From Nitrosopumilaceae archaeon (GTDB taxonomy: Archaea > Thermoproteota > Nitrososphaeria > Nitrososphaerales > Nitrosopumilaceae): a stretch of 22,987 nucleotides of DNA. How positions within the stretch are numbered: position 1 is the first letter of the stretch; the number at the start of each line of letters is the position of its first letter. Of the stretch, positions 14,017 to 22,155 are shown in pieces. The notes below the pieces were generated by a model. That model was not told where the DNA came from, did not search any database, and saw nothing but the letters and a program-made list of their open reading frames with translations. The DNA lies in contig JAGWAW010000004.1 in the NCBI GenBank assembly GCA_021296165.1, positions 1 to 22,987 of the forward strand. Direction: 5' to 3'. The position numbers and the translations under genes were made by a program.

Positions 14017-16863
14017 TTGTATACCGAATCCGCCGACAGACCTTCCCCACCCTCGAATCTGGGCAAGTACGTCAAGATAGGGCTCTTTGTGGCTCTGGGG
14101 GCGCTCATCTTCACCCTGGCCGGAAACCAGGCGGTCGCCATGTTCATGAACCTGACCGAGTTCGACGACCAGTTCACCAAGCCGCTCTACTACTCCCTGG
14201 TCTCGGCGGTGCTGCTCGCCTCGATGGCCCTCATACGAGTGAACGGCAAGAAGCGCTCGTCCATGTTCTGGTATGTGCTGAACACGGCCATATCCCTGAT
14301 GGGGCGTGGGCCGGCCGACTCCAAGGCCATAGACAGGTTCGGGGACTACAGGCTCTCGCACGTGCAGTTCTGGGTTTGGCAGGCCACCAAGGTGCTTCTG
14401 TTTGGGGCGTTCTTCGTCAATGTTATGTTCGGCTTTGCGGCAGTCGAGTTCCTGGAGGGGAACGACTTGGGCGTGGAGCACCTTCCGGGTCTCTTCGCGC
14501 TGCCGTTTGTGACTCCCCCCATGGACCCCTCGTACGCCGAGGAGCGCGTCATACCGCTGCTGCCCGCCCTAGTGATACTCCTCTCCCCCATACTGGCGGC
14601 CATAGGCCTGCGCCTGCTGCTCTACATCGGGCTGCACGGCATTATCAGCATGATCACCTCGTATGTTGCAGACTCGTCCGAGGGCAAGGCCCGGTACCTC
14701 AACTACGCCTCCACGCTGGAGCTCATACTGGGCATAACGGTCCTGTGGACCGCGTTCAACCTGTTCTTCACCGACAACATAGACTACAACACACCCTACG
14801 TGATAGCCGGGGCCCTCCTCATCGGGTTCTCTTTGGTGGCATTCTCGATGGCGGACCGCATACGCGCCCGCATACTCACACACATGTTCAAGAGGGACGT
14901 GATAATCCGCATAGGCACGGTATTGGCAATAGCGCTGATTGTGCTGGTGGTCACCACCGTAAACAACAGCGTGGCCGACGCCAAGAAGATAGAGTATATC
15001 GGCCCCTACACGGCCCAAGAGATAGGCGTTAATCGCTACCTGGGCGAGCTGTACAACATACAGGAGAATATCCACGACGCGCAGCTGCAGCCGGTCTCCC
15101 CCAACAGCATAGACGGGTATGTGGAGGACAACCAAGACGTGCTGGACGTCATCCGCGTGTGGGACTGGGAGGCGGCCTTTGCCAAGCTCAAGCCGGAGAT
15201 CGGCCTGATACCATACGTGGACTTTGCGGACAACGATATACTGCGCTTCAACGACACCCTGTACTGGACCGCCTCCATGTCCCCCATACTGCCCAACACG
15301 GTAACCACCCAGGACGTGTGGTTCAACGAGCATTTGGTGTACACCCACGTGCCCAACGGCTTCCTCACGCTGGGGGCCACCGACGGCCAGATCGTGGACA
15401 GCGGGGAGCTCTTCGATCAGCGCCGCATCTACTACGGGGAGGGGGGCCTCTTCCCGGAGACCTGGTCCGGCTACCCACTCTCCAGGGGATCCGAGAGCCG
15501 GGAGCTGGAGGGAGCCTTCTACGACGGCGACGGGGGCATAGACATAGCCCCGCCGATCAGCTACATATTCGAGCCCAACTTTCTGCTGTCATACCCCACC
15601 GAACCGGTCCACGTGAACCGCTACAAGGACGTGCATGACCGCATGGAGGCGCTGTACCCATACTTTTTGTACTCGCTGTTCGGCTCCAAGGTAGACCTGC
15701 TGCCGGTCACCGACGGGGAGAGCACCTACTGGCTCGTCCCCCTGATCATAGGGTTTGACACCCGGGACGTCCCCTGGTCCCAAGGCCACCCGTACCTGAG
15801 GCTGGTGGGGTACGCCATGATAGACACGTATCACGGCGACATCACCCTGCTCAAGACCGGCGACGACTTCTTCACGGAGATGTTCGTGTCACAGTACCAC
15901 GAAAAGTTCGAACCCATACCCGACTGGCTGGAGGAGCAGATCCGGTACCCGGTGGAGCTCTTCAACTGGAAGACCGAGATGTACAACAGCTACCACGTGA
16001 CCGACGTGGAGATCTTCATCCAGGCCAACCAGTTCTACGAGATACCCAGCGGTCTGGACACATACTACATCCAGGCCAAGCCGCCGGGCTTTGAGCAGAC
16101 CGAGTTTCTGGGCCTGCTCTCGCTGGAGCTGCGCGGCTCGCAGGGCAGGAACCTGGCCGGGTACATGATAGTGGAGAACGACCTATCCAACCTGGGCCGC
16201 ATGCAGTTCTACGAGGTGCCCCTCAACTCCACCACCAAGCTCATAGGCCCCACCGCCGTCAGGGAGGCGCTGGACCGGGACCCCGACTTTGCCCAGCTGA
16301 ACACGCTTCTGCGCAACCCCCGCATCGGCGACAACATACTGTACCGGGTGGGAGGCCAAGACGTCTACTTCATACCCGTGTACACGGCGGGCGCCGGCGG
16401 CGTGGTGGCGCAGCTGGGCACGGTAGCCGCGGTGGGCGCCGCGTTCACCGGCGAGTACTACGTAGGGCTGGGCGAGAACCAAGAAGCAGCGTTCGAGGCA
16501 TACCTGCAGAAGCTCTCCGGAGCGGAGGCTTCCGCTACCAACGGCGGCGATGTGGTCCAGTCGACCCGGGAGGACCGGGTGGGGGTTCTGCTGGCAGTCC
16601 TGGAGGAGAAGGAGATACAGGTCGCCGAGCCCACCACGATACAGTTCCCGCTGACATTCCGGGACGGGGAGATCTTCTTCTACACGGCCGCCGATCAGGA
16701 GGACGCCGTGGCGTTCCTGGAGGCCTTCGTGGACGACTTCGTGGCCCCCCGCACCGACCGGGTGTTCGTGTGGGAGGAGGAGGACATGCTGAACGTGGGA
16801 ACGGTCTTGGTACGGGACGGCATAGCCGAGCTGCACTACATCCAGGTAGATGTAGGCAGTTGA
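14017..16863 (+). CDS. UPF0182 (COG1615) family integral membrane protein
   Basis: The 948-residue protein has about seven transmembrane helices in its first third, including stretches near residues 20-42, 59-78, 122-147, 183-213, 235-257, 262-280 and 298-317. A long, mostly hydrophilic domain (about 320-948) that would lie outside the cell follows. Family marks include DVWFNEHLVYTHVPNGF near residue 430, comparable to the HLVYTHG region of UPF0182, and the multi-helix first part. The length fits the family (about 900-1000). Members are common in actinobacteria, cyanobacteria and some archaea; their function is unknown. The TTG start is supported by a TATA box. The stop codon overlaps the start of a glutamine amidotransferase gene, so the two are cotranscribed. 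Confidence 0.88.
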   Translation: MYTESADRPSPPSNLGKYVKIGLFVALGALIFTLAGNQAVAMFMNLTEFDDQFTKPLYYSLVSAVLLASMALIRVNGKKRSSMFWYVLNTAISLMGRGPADSKAIDRFGDYRLSHVQFWVWQATKVLLFGAFFVNVMFGFAAVEFLEGNDLGVEHLPGLFALPFVTPPMDPSYAEERVIPLLPALVILLSPILAAIGLRLLLYIGLHGIISMITSYVADSSEGKARYLNYASTLELILGITVLWTAFNLFFTDNIDYNTPYVIAGALLIGFSLVAFSMADRIRARILTHMFKRDVIIRIGTVLAIALIVLVVTTVNNSVADAKKIEYIGPYTAQEIGVNRYLGELYNIQENIHDAQLQPVSPNSIDGYVEDNQDVLDVIRVWDWEAAFAKLKPEIGLIPYVDFADNDILRFNDTLYWTASMSPILPNTVTTQDVWFNEHLVYTHVPNGFLTLGATDGQIVDSGELFDQRRIYYGEGGLFPETWSGYPLSRGSESRELEGAFYDGDGGIDIAPPISYIFEPNFLLSYPTEPVHVNRYKDVHDRMEALYPYFLYSLFGSKVDLLPVTDGESTYWLVPLIIGFDTRDVPWSQGHPYLRLVGYAMIDTYHGDITLLKTGDDFFTEMFVSQYHEKFEPIPDWLEEQIRYPVELFNWKTEMYNSYHVTDVEIFIQANQFYEIPSGLDTYYIQAKPPGFEQTEFLGLLSLELRGSQGRNLAGYMIVENDLSNLGRMQFYEVPLNSTTKLIGPTAVREALDRDPDFAQLNTLLRNPRIGDNILYRVGGQDVYFIPVYTAGAGGVVAQLGTVAAVGAAFTGEYYVGLGENQEAAFEAYLQKLSGAEASATNGGDVVQSTREDRVGVLLAVLEEKEIQVAEPTTIQFPLTFRDGEIFFYTAADQEDAVAFLEAFVDDFVAPRTDRVFVWEEEDMLNVGTVLVRDGIAELHYIQVDVGS

Positions 16864-17396
16864 TACTGGCCGTAGACAACGGCTCCTCGTACACCCCCGC
16901 ACTCTTCGAATCCATACGGAAGGCGGGCGCCCCATGTGACTTCAGGGCATTCGATGAAGTGGGGGAGATCGGGGGATACTCGCACTATATCCTGTCGGGG
17001 AGGCGGCGCAACAACCGCGCCATGAACGCGGCCAACGCATCCATAATACGGCATGCGCTGGATCACGGCAAGCCACTCCTGGGAATATGCTACGGGGCGG
17101 AGATGCTGGCGCTGGTCTCGGGAGGGACCATAAGAAAAATGCCCGAGCTCGCAAAGGGGTTTGAAAGCGTCACGACAGTACGCGAGAACCCGCTGTGTTC
17201 CGGCGACGTGGAGGTGTACGAGAGCCACGCATACGAGATAGCCCGGATGCCGTCGCCCCTGATCCGGCTGGCCGGCTCGGCCGCATGCAAAAACGAGATT
17301 ATACAGTATGGCGGTTTGAACGCGTTTGGCACGCAGTTCCACCCGGAGATGACCCGCGAAGGGCGGGAGATGGTATCGAATTTTTTGAAGATGTAG
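16860..17396 (+). CDS. Class I glutamine amidotransferase domain protein (GuaA-like)
   Basis: The 178-residue protein has the triad of class I glutamine amidotransferases: Cys77 in LLGICYGAEM, and His161 and Glu163 in GTQFHPEMT. These enzymes release ammonia from glutamine for a partner synthase. Size and order resemble the stand-alone amidotransferase subunit of archaeal GMP synthase. The normal nucleophile loop there is GICLGHQ, here GICYGAE, so the partner may differ. I choose TTG 16860 because VDNGSSYT starts the homologous part directly after it. TTGA overlaps the UPF0182 stop by four bases, so translation is coupled. No synthase gene is adjacent. The enzyme class is confident; substrate and pathway are open. 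Confidence 0.85.
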   Translation: MILAVDNGSSYTPALFESIRKAGAPCDFRAFDEVGEIGGYSHYILSGRRRNNRAMNAANASIIRHALDHGKPLLGICYGAEMLALVSGGTIRKMPELAKGFESVTTVRENPLCSGDVEVYESHAYEIARMPSPLIRLAGSAACKNEIIQYGGLNAFGTQFHPEMTREGREMVSNFLKM

Positions 17397-17696
17397 GAAG
17401 CGGCGCGTCCTGTTGCCGCGGCCATACCCTTGCGACGCGGAGTTTTGATGGACTCTGTTCGCGCCCCGCCGCGGCCATGCCGCACGGAAATTATCTGGTT
17501 TTATGCGTCAGGCCAGTCGCCAAGACACACACCGGCAGGGACGGACGCATGCCAGATGTCAGGGCGTATGCCATAGGATCTGCGGCGCGGGCCGCTGGCA
17601 CCGCCGGGGTGGTTTCGCGTCTGTGTCGCACGATCTTTTAGCGATGTCCTGATCTGCCCGCGGGGCACCAATGGAATAATCCACCCCCATAACACA
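17397..17696. other. Intergenic region without visible gene
   Basis: About 300 bases follow the amidotransferase gene. A short direct repeat GCCGCGGCCAT occurs at 17415-17425 and 17468-17478. I see no reading frame, tRNA or clear hairpin that I can support. Confidence 0.4.
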
Positions 17697-17706
17697 TTTT
17701 AATATA
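17697..17706 (+). promoter_or_regulatory. TATA-like box of the two-helix membrane protein gene
   Basis: TTTTAATATA is centred about 24 bases before ATG 17726, as expected for a leaderless transcript. Confidence 0.5.
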
Positions 17707-17725
17707 CAAAAAACACTTAGTCTGC

Positions 17726-18094
17726 ATGCCAAGCCAGAACACCACCATACTGCACAAAGTCGGAGACGGCTTACTGTATCTGTTCAGGCAGGATCACAAG
17801 GCCAACAGATACAGAAGCAGGCTGTGGTATATACTGCCGGTATTGTTCAACCTGCCGGGAGGCATAGTGGCGTTCCTTGCGATCAGGTATGATGATCCGG
17901 ACAAGGCCAAAAACTGCCTGCTGTTGGGCATCATACTACTTCTCCCACTAGTCCTACTGGGCATTGCCGTAACGGCAGCCGTAGAGGCGATAGGCGAGAT
18001 GGCAATAAGTGATATCTGCGCAGAGTTGTCGGTGATAGATCCTACCGATGTCCACACGGCGAACAATCCATATATAGAAATAGTATGCGATTAG
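17726..18094 (+). CDS. Small membrane protein, two transmembrane helices
   Basis: The 122-residue protein has two hydrophobic spans, about residues 34-54 (WYILPVLFNLPGGIVAFLAI) and 64-86 (LLLGIILLLPLVLLGIAVTA). A short charged loop RYDDPDKAKN joins them. This DDPxKAKN-between-two-helices pattern recurs in small archaeal membrane proteins of unknown role. The N-terminal part is basic and probably cytoplasmic, and the C-terminal tail is acidic and contains two cysteines. ATG 17726 is supported by an AT-rich promoter. I cannot name a function. Confidence 0.7.
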   Translation: MPSQNTTILHKVGDGLLYLFRQDHKANRYRSRLWYILPVLFNLPGGIVAFLAIRYDDPDKAKNCLLLGIILLLPLVLLGIAVTAAVEAIGEMAISDICAELSVIDPTDVHTANNPYIEIVCD

Positions 18095-18114
18095 TTTAGC
18101 TCAAGCTCTTAGTC

Positions 18115-18143
18115 CCGGCCGGTCGCCTGCCCAACACGGCCGG
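18115..18143 (+). terminator. GC-rich hairpin after the membrane protein gene
   Basis: CCGGCCG (18115-18121) pairs with CGGCCGG (18137-18143) around a 15-base loop, 20 bases after the stop codon. It lacks a following T run, so it may be a transcript-end structure rather than a classical terminator. Confidence 0.3.
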
Positions 18144-18273
18144 CTGCGGCCAAGGCCTCGGACCGCCCATTCCGTATGCCCACGGCCACTCCGCCCCCTG
18201 CCAGCCGACTCACCCCCGCTCAAAGTCCAAAACCCGCTCCATATAGGCTGAGACAACTTCATGCCAAGACATA

Positions 18274-18295
18274 CCCCCCATGTCAATCTGGGGGG
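18274..18295 (+). repeat. C6/G6 hairpin upstream of argH
   Basis: CCCCCC (18274-18279) can pair with GGGGGG (18290-18295) around a ten-base loop. A second pair, CATGCC (18260-18265) with GGCATG (18294-18299), overlaps it, so two alternative or stacked pairings are possible. Confidence 0.35.
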
Positions 18296-18435
18296 CATGC
18301 ATTCCCCTGCCGGACCATCCCGGCCGGACCGGCGGGCCGCCAGAAAAGACATGCCGGACAACCCCGCTACACTATATCCGAAAATCATGCCACGCCTCGT
18401 TCCGGCCGTTAGCCACCAACCTCTGCATGAGAGTT

Positions 18436-18442
18436 CTTATAT
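18436..18442 (+). promoter_or_regulatory. TATA-like box of argH
   Basis: CTTATAT is centred 26 bases before ATG 18465, fitting a leaderless transcript. AGGAGGGG between the box and the ATG also resembles a Shine-Dalgarno site. Confidence 0.45.
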
Positions 18443-18464
18443 CCGGCAGGAGGGGAGTCGCCTC

Positions 18465-19928
18465 ATGTACCGGGGAGGGTTGGAGGATGACCTGGACGAC
18501 GCGGCGCAGGAGTTCGTCAGCTCGCTGCAGTCGGACTCCGAGATACTGCCGTTTGACATAGCCGGCACCGAGGCGCACGTCCTGATGCTGTACAAGTCAA
18601 AGATAATACCCAAGGCCGACGCCAAAAAGCTGCTCTCGGCCCTTCGCGACATAAGGACGGGTGGGTTCGATCCCATGGACATGAACCAGGTGTTTGAGGA
18701 CGGCCACGAGCTGCTGGAGTCGTGGGTTACCGAGAAGGCCGGAAAGCGGGCTGGCGGCCGCATACAGACGGCCCGCTCTAGGAACGATCAGGTGGCGGTG
18801 GCCATCCGCATGAAGCTGCGCCACGACACCAATATGATACAGACGGGCATACTCCAGCTGGTGTCGGCGCTGCTGGAGCTGGCCGCCGACAATACGGACA
18901 CCACCATACCGCTGTACACGCACCTGCAGCATGCGCAGGCCGGAGTATTATCCCACTACTTTTTGGCCCAAGCCGGCATACTCCTTCGCGACTACGAGAG
19001 GTTCGCCGGGATGTACGAGCGGCTCGACTCCAATCCCCTGGGATCCGGGCCGGTGGGAGGGAGCAGCCTAGGCATAGACAGGGAGATCACCACCCGCCTG
19101 CTGGCGTTCCCCGACATGGTGTACAACTCGCTGGACGCCACCAGCTCCCGGGACCACATATCCGAGTTCGTATCGTGTGTGGCAATAATGTGCGTCGGCC
19201 TGAGCCGGATGGCCGAGGATCTGGTGATATGGGCCAGCGACGAGTTCGGCTTTGTGGAGATAGCCGACCGCTCCGCGTCACCCTCCAGCGCCATGCCCCA
19301 GAAGAAGAATCCTGACGTTCTGGAGTTGGTCCGGGGAAAGGCGGCCGGCGTCATAGGGGATCTGGTCTCGGTGCTGGCCATCCAGAAGGGACTGGCCTCC
19401 GGGTACGGCCGGGATCTGCAGGAGACCAAGGAGCCGGCGTGGCGCGCCGCAGAGGTTGCCGCGGGTTCCCTCCACATTCTCTTTGAGGTTCTGACCGACA
19501 TTACCATCAACAAGAACAGGATGGCCCAGGCAGCCGAGTCGGGCAACATAACAGCCTTGGACGTGGCCGAGGAGCTGGTGCGGCACAAGGTGCCCTTCCG
19601 GGAGGCCCATCTGGAGGTGGGCAAGATGGTCGCCGCCGCCCGGCGGGCCGGCAAGCATGTTCTGGATCTGACCAAGGTGGAGATCAGCGGAGCCTGCGGT
19701 ATAAACCCCGATACTGTGGCGCGCGCACTGTCCGCGTGCACGGTGGAGGGGTCGGCGGAACGGCGCCGCTCGTCGGGGGGCACCTCGCGGCAGGAGCAGG
19801 AGCGCATGATAAGGCAGGTCGAAGAGAGTGTCGGGGAGCTCTTCGGGGAGCTGGAGGAGCAGCGGAACGATGCCACCGCGAACATCGGCAAGATGTGGCA
19901 GGAGATAGACGAGTTCCTGCAGAGATAG
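18465..19928 (+). CDS. argH: Argininosuccinate lyase
   Basis: ArgH splits argininosuccinate into arginine and fumarate, the last step of arginine synthesis, as a cytoplasmic tetramer. From ATG 18465 the protein is 487 residues, normal for the family. Visible marks are the N-terminal DIAGTEAHVLML, GRIQTARSRNDQVA (substrate binding), THLQHAQ (catalytic His), and the superfamily signature SPSSAMPQKKNPD with the mobile-loop catalytic Ser. The frame extends upstream for 68 more codons, but family proteins begin at about MYRGGLEDD, and both the TATA box and an AGGAGGGG site fit 18465. The stop codon lies one base from the end of the convergent priS gene. No other arginine genes are in the window. 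Confidence 0.96.
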   Translation: MYRGGLEDDLDDAAQEFVSSLQSDSEILPFDIAGTEAHVLMLYKSKIIPKADAKKLLSALRDIRTGGFDPMDMNQVFEDGHELLESWVTEKAGKRAGGRIQTARSRNDQVAVAIRMKLRHDTNMIQTGILQLVSALLELAADNTDTTIPLYTHLQHAQAGVLSHYFLAQAGILLRDYERFAGMYERLDSNPLGSGPVGGSSLGIDREITTRLLAFPDMVYNSLDATSSRDHISEFVSCVAIMCVGLSRMAEDLVIWASDEFGFVEIADRSASPSSAMPQKKNPDVLELVRGKAAGVIGDLVSVLAIQKGLASGYGRDLQETKEPAWRAAEVAAGSLHILFEVLTDITINKNRMAQAAESGNITALDVAEELVRHKVPFREAHLEVGKMVAAARRAGKHVLDLTKVEISGACGINPDTVARALSACTVEGSAERRRSSGGTSRQEQERMIRQVEESVGELFGELEEQRNDATANIGKMWQEIDEFLQR

Positions 19929-19929
19929 C

Positions 19930-21039
19930 CTACTCCACCACGTGCGCCAGTCCCTTGCACACCATGTAGGCGGCCGCATAGGCGGGCACCCTGACGTACT
20001 CGTTGGCGTACGGGCCAAACCGCCTCTTCATCATCCGGAAGGACACGGGGCAGGACGCCCGTATGTGCACCGGCTCGTCGGAGAATACGACCGCCGACAC
20101 GTAGGGATCGAACCTCTTTAGATCCGCGCAGGGTACCTTTGCCATGCCGCTCTTGCCGTTTACGGTTCCGGGCATTCGGAATATGCGGTGCACATCCATG
20201 GTGACGCCAGGGTCTATGCGCACCCCCAGCCCAGATGTCATCCCCTCCACCCTCCGGGCGAAGGCGTCGTACCCACCCGAGGATATCTCCCGGGCGGTGC
20301 GGGAGCGGCCGGCTTTGGAGCCGAGGACCTCCCGGGCGAACCTGCCCCTCCACCCACCCTCGGATGGCCGGGGCAGCGAGGAGGCCCCGTCCCGGGCGAC
20401 GCCCAGCCTCTCGGGGAGCATGCCGCGGAACGCCACGTAGTCGGCCAGCTCGACGCGCTCGGCGGCGCCCAGCCGGGCCAGCTGCTCGTCGTGAACGTGC
20501 ACGTGAAAGCCCTCGTTCCCCGAGAAATACACCCGTACCCCCTCGCGCACCCCCAAGTCGTCGGCCAGTATATCCAGCAGCCTGTCCGCCTGATCCCCGG
20601 CGGCCCTCATGCACGAAGGGCAGGCCACCGACGTCTTCCGGATGCCCCGGTGCCCGCACCGCTCGCACGGGCCGGATGTGCCGTGCCCGCACCGCTCGCA
20701 GGATGCCACGGTGTGGGAGGGGCGGCACTCCAAGTCCAGATCCTTGGCGTCTATGTCGAATATGAGGTGGGCATCCTCCCAGACCTTCTCGGGAATGGGC
20801 TGGGACGGGAGCAGGTACCGGGCGTTGGAGACGTACACCTCCAGCGGCACGGCCTGGAGCAGTAGCACGCGCAGGTCCGCAGAATCATGGAGCTGCAGGT
20901 GGCGGACCATGCCCGAGTCGGCCCTCCTGAACCCGAACTCTCGCTTCGGCATGTCGGAGGGCAGCTCTATCATGTCGAACCGTTCAAAGTAGTACCGCTT
21001 CATGCACCTGCGTATGAACGAGGCATCAGGCGGTCTCAT
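19930..21039 (-). CDS. priS: DNA primase small (catalytic) subunit PriS
   Basis: PriS makes RNA primers for replication, together with PriL. The 369-residue protein contains the metal-binding acidic pair Asp95 and Asp97 in HLIFDIDAKD, the nucleotide-binding SGNEGFHVHV (173-182), and DPGVTMDVHRIFRMPGTVNG near the C-terminal active-site region (usually ending in SLHG). The zinc region is unusual: CERCGH occurs twice in tandem (114-119 and 125-130), flanked by Cys105, Cys140 and Cys143. ATG 21039 overlaps the priL stop (ATGA), so translation is coupled. The frame runs 32 codons further upstream inside priL, but family proteins start near this ATG. Confidence 0.95.
   Translation of the reverse strand: MRPPDASFIRRCMKRYYFERFDMIELPSDMPKREFGFRRADSGMVRHLQLHDSADLRVLLLQAVPLEVYVSNARYLLPSQPIPEKVWEDAHLIFDIDAKDLDLECRPSHTVASCERCGHGTSGPCERCGHRGIRKTSVACPSCMRAAGDQADRLLDILADDLGVREGVRVYFSGNEGFHVHVHDEQLARLGAAERVELADYVAFRGMLPERLGVARDGASSLPRPSEGGWRGRFAREVLGSKAGRSRTAREISSGGYDAFARRVEGMTSGLGVRIDPGVTMDVHRIFRMPGTVNGKSGMAKVPCADLKRFDPYVSAVVFSDEPVHIRASCPVSFRMMKRRFGPYANEYVRVPAYAAAYMVCKGLAHVVE
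20650..20700 (-). repeat. 18-bp direct repeat within the zinc region of priS
   Basis: Bases 20650-20667 and 20683-20700 are identical and lie 33 bases (11 codons) apart. They code for two copies of CERCGH. The exact nucleotide match suggests a recent in-frame duplication. Confidence 0.85.
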
Positions 21040-22049
21040 CGCCCCACGCCGAACTGCAGGGGATTGACTATCCCGGCGCACTCCGGGATTTCGTGGCAGA
21101 GGCCCAGAGTCTTGAGCTTCTGGCAGGACTGGCACCTGTATGCGGTGCCCTTCCCGGACTTGCCGGCCAGATGCTCCAGCTGGTAGAGTGTGACCGACTT
21201 TTTGTAGTCGGGGGCCTTCTCAAAGTACGGCACTATATCAGATATGGAGTGGCCGCGGGCCAGCAGGAACGTGGCCAGCAGGAACCGCCCCGCGTGCGAG
21301 AGGTTGTCCCCGTCGGCCATGGTCTTGGCGGCGTGCTTTACGCAGGGCGCAAACTCCCCGGAGGAGACCACCGTCTTGGGCCGGAGACGCGCCTCCATGG
21401 CCGAGAGCTGTCCTGCAAACCCCTGCAGCCCGGGGACCGGAGGGGGCATTGCCGCCCCCTCTATGCGGGACACGATATAGTTGACCAGTTCCTGCCGTAT
21501 GAGCCGGACGGTCTCGTGGGGTGTCAGGTACACCAGCCCCGACTCGACACGCCGGTTTATCAGCTTCCACTCCCGGGCGTGGAAGGTGACGGCTCGCCGC
21601 AGGTACTCGGGGACCGGAACCACGAAGTGCTCCTCCTGCTTTTGGATGCCCATCCCCGAGAGGTCCCGTATTATCTCGGTGGCCAGCAGCACCTGGCTGG
21701 CGGTGCGGGCCCGGCCCAGGTCCCTCTCCAGCAGCATCTCGGCCCCCCGAGCCTCCTGCATGGCAAACTTCTTGGCCAGGTGGCGCGCCCCGCTCATCTT
21801 GAGCAGCACGACGGCCAGCAGGAACGAGAAGACCTCCCGGGGCAGCTGGGAGCCGGTCTCTATGGATGGCCGGTACACCTTCCCCTCGTCGACGGCGGCG
21901 GCCACCCGCGCAAAGGCCTGGTCCCGGATGGGCTTCAAGTCCTGGTCGTCGGCCAGCTGCTCCAAGGTGAACCCGCACTCCCGCAGGTAGCCCCCCGCGT
22001 CGGCCAGAAACGGATACTTTGCCAGCTCCAAGTGTCCAAGCACCGCCAT
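21036..22049 (-). CDS. priL: DNA primase large subunit PriL
   Basis: PriL partners PriS in priming and carries a 4Fe-4S cluster in its C-terminal domain. The 337-residue protein has an N-terminal helical domain containing AKYPFLADAGGYL and the C-terminal iron-sulfur region. Candidate ligands are Cys236 (FAPCVKHAAK), Cys306 and/or Cys309 (RCQSC), Cys318 (GLC) and Cys324. That makes five cysteines, one more than needed, so either Cys306 or Cys309 is spare. HAGRFLLATFLLARGHS (252-268) matches the conserved R-x-x-x-x-x-x-L region of PriL. ATG 22049 is supported by a TATA box 28 bases upstream. The stop overlaps the priS start by three bases within ATGA. Confidence 0.94.
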   Translation of the reverse strand: MAVLGHLELAKYPFLADAGGYLRECGFTLEQLADDQDLKPIRDQAFARVAAAVDEGKVYRPSIETGSQLPREVFSFLLAVVLLKMSGARHLAKKFAMQEARGAEMLLERDLGRARTASQVLLATEIIRDLSGMGIQKQEEHFVVPVPEYLRRAVTFHAREWKLINRRVESGLVYLTPHETVRLIRQELVNYIVSRIEGAAMPPPVPGLQGFAGQLSAMEARLRPKTVVSSGEFAPCVKHAAKTMADGDNLSHAGRFLLATFLLARGHSISDIVPYFEKAPDYKKSVTLYQLEHLAGKSGKGTAYRCQSCQKLKTLGLCHEIPECAGIVNPLQFGVGR

Positions 22050-22072
22050 AAGACGCCATACCGCACGGTATT

Positions 22073-22082
22073 GTAATATAAT
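22073..22082 (-). promoter_or_regulatory. TATA-like box of the priL-priS operon
   Basis: On the minus strand the sequence reads ATTATATTAC, centred about 28 bases before ATG 22049. Confidence 0.5.
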
Positions 22083-22127
22083 TTCCGGGCGGAGAGCGCG
22101 GCGCCGAGTATCCCCCCGGTCGCAACC

Positions 22128-22136
22128 AAATTATTT
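22128..22136 (+). promoter_or_regulatory. TATA-like box of the 22156 gene
   Basis: AAATTATTT is centred about 24 to 27 bases before the twin ATGs at 22156 and 22159. It overlaps the alternative TTG start at 22135, making that start unlikely. Confidence 0.45.
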
Positions 22137-22155
22137 GAGCCGCGCCATCCCCTAT

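Larger units (their letters stand above)
18095..18464. other. Region between the membrane protein gene and argH
   Basis: These 370 bases hold two hairpins (18115-18143 and 18274-18295) and the argH promoter. The argH frame is open upstream to 18261, but that part is not conserved-looking protein. I see no separate gene. Confidence 0.45.

Noticed and set aside
18992..20728. 578-codon minus-strand frame opposite argH and through priS
   Set aside because: A shadow frame of two confidently identified genes; GC-rich coding DNA often leaves the opposite strand open.
21040..21135. 32-codon N-terminal extension of PriS
   Set aside because: Lies inside priL. The ATGA overlap and family alignment place the start at 21039.
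21093..22076. 327-codon plus-strand frame opposite priL
   Set aside because: Shadow of priL; no domain is recognisable.
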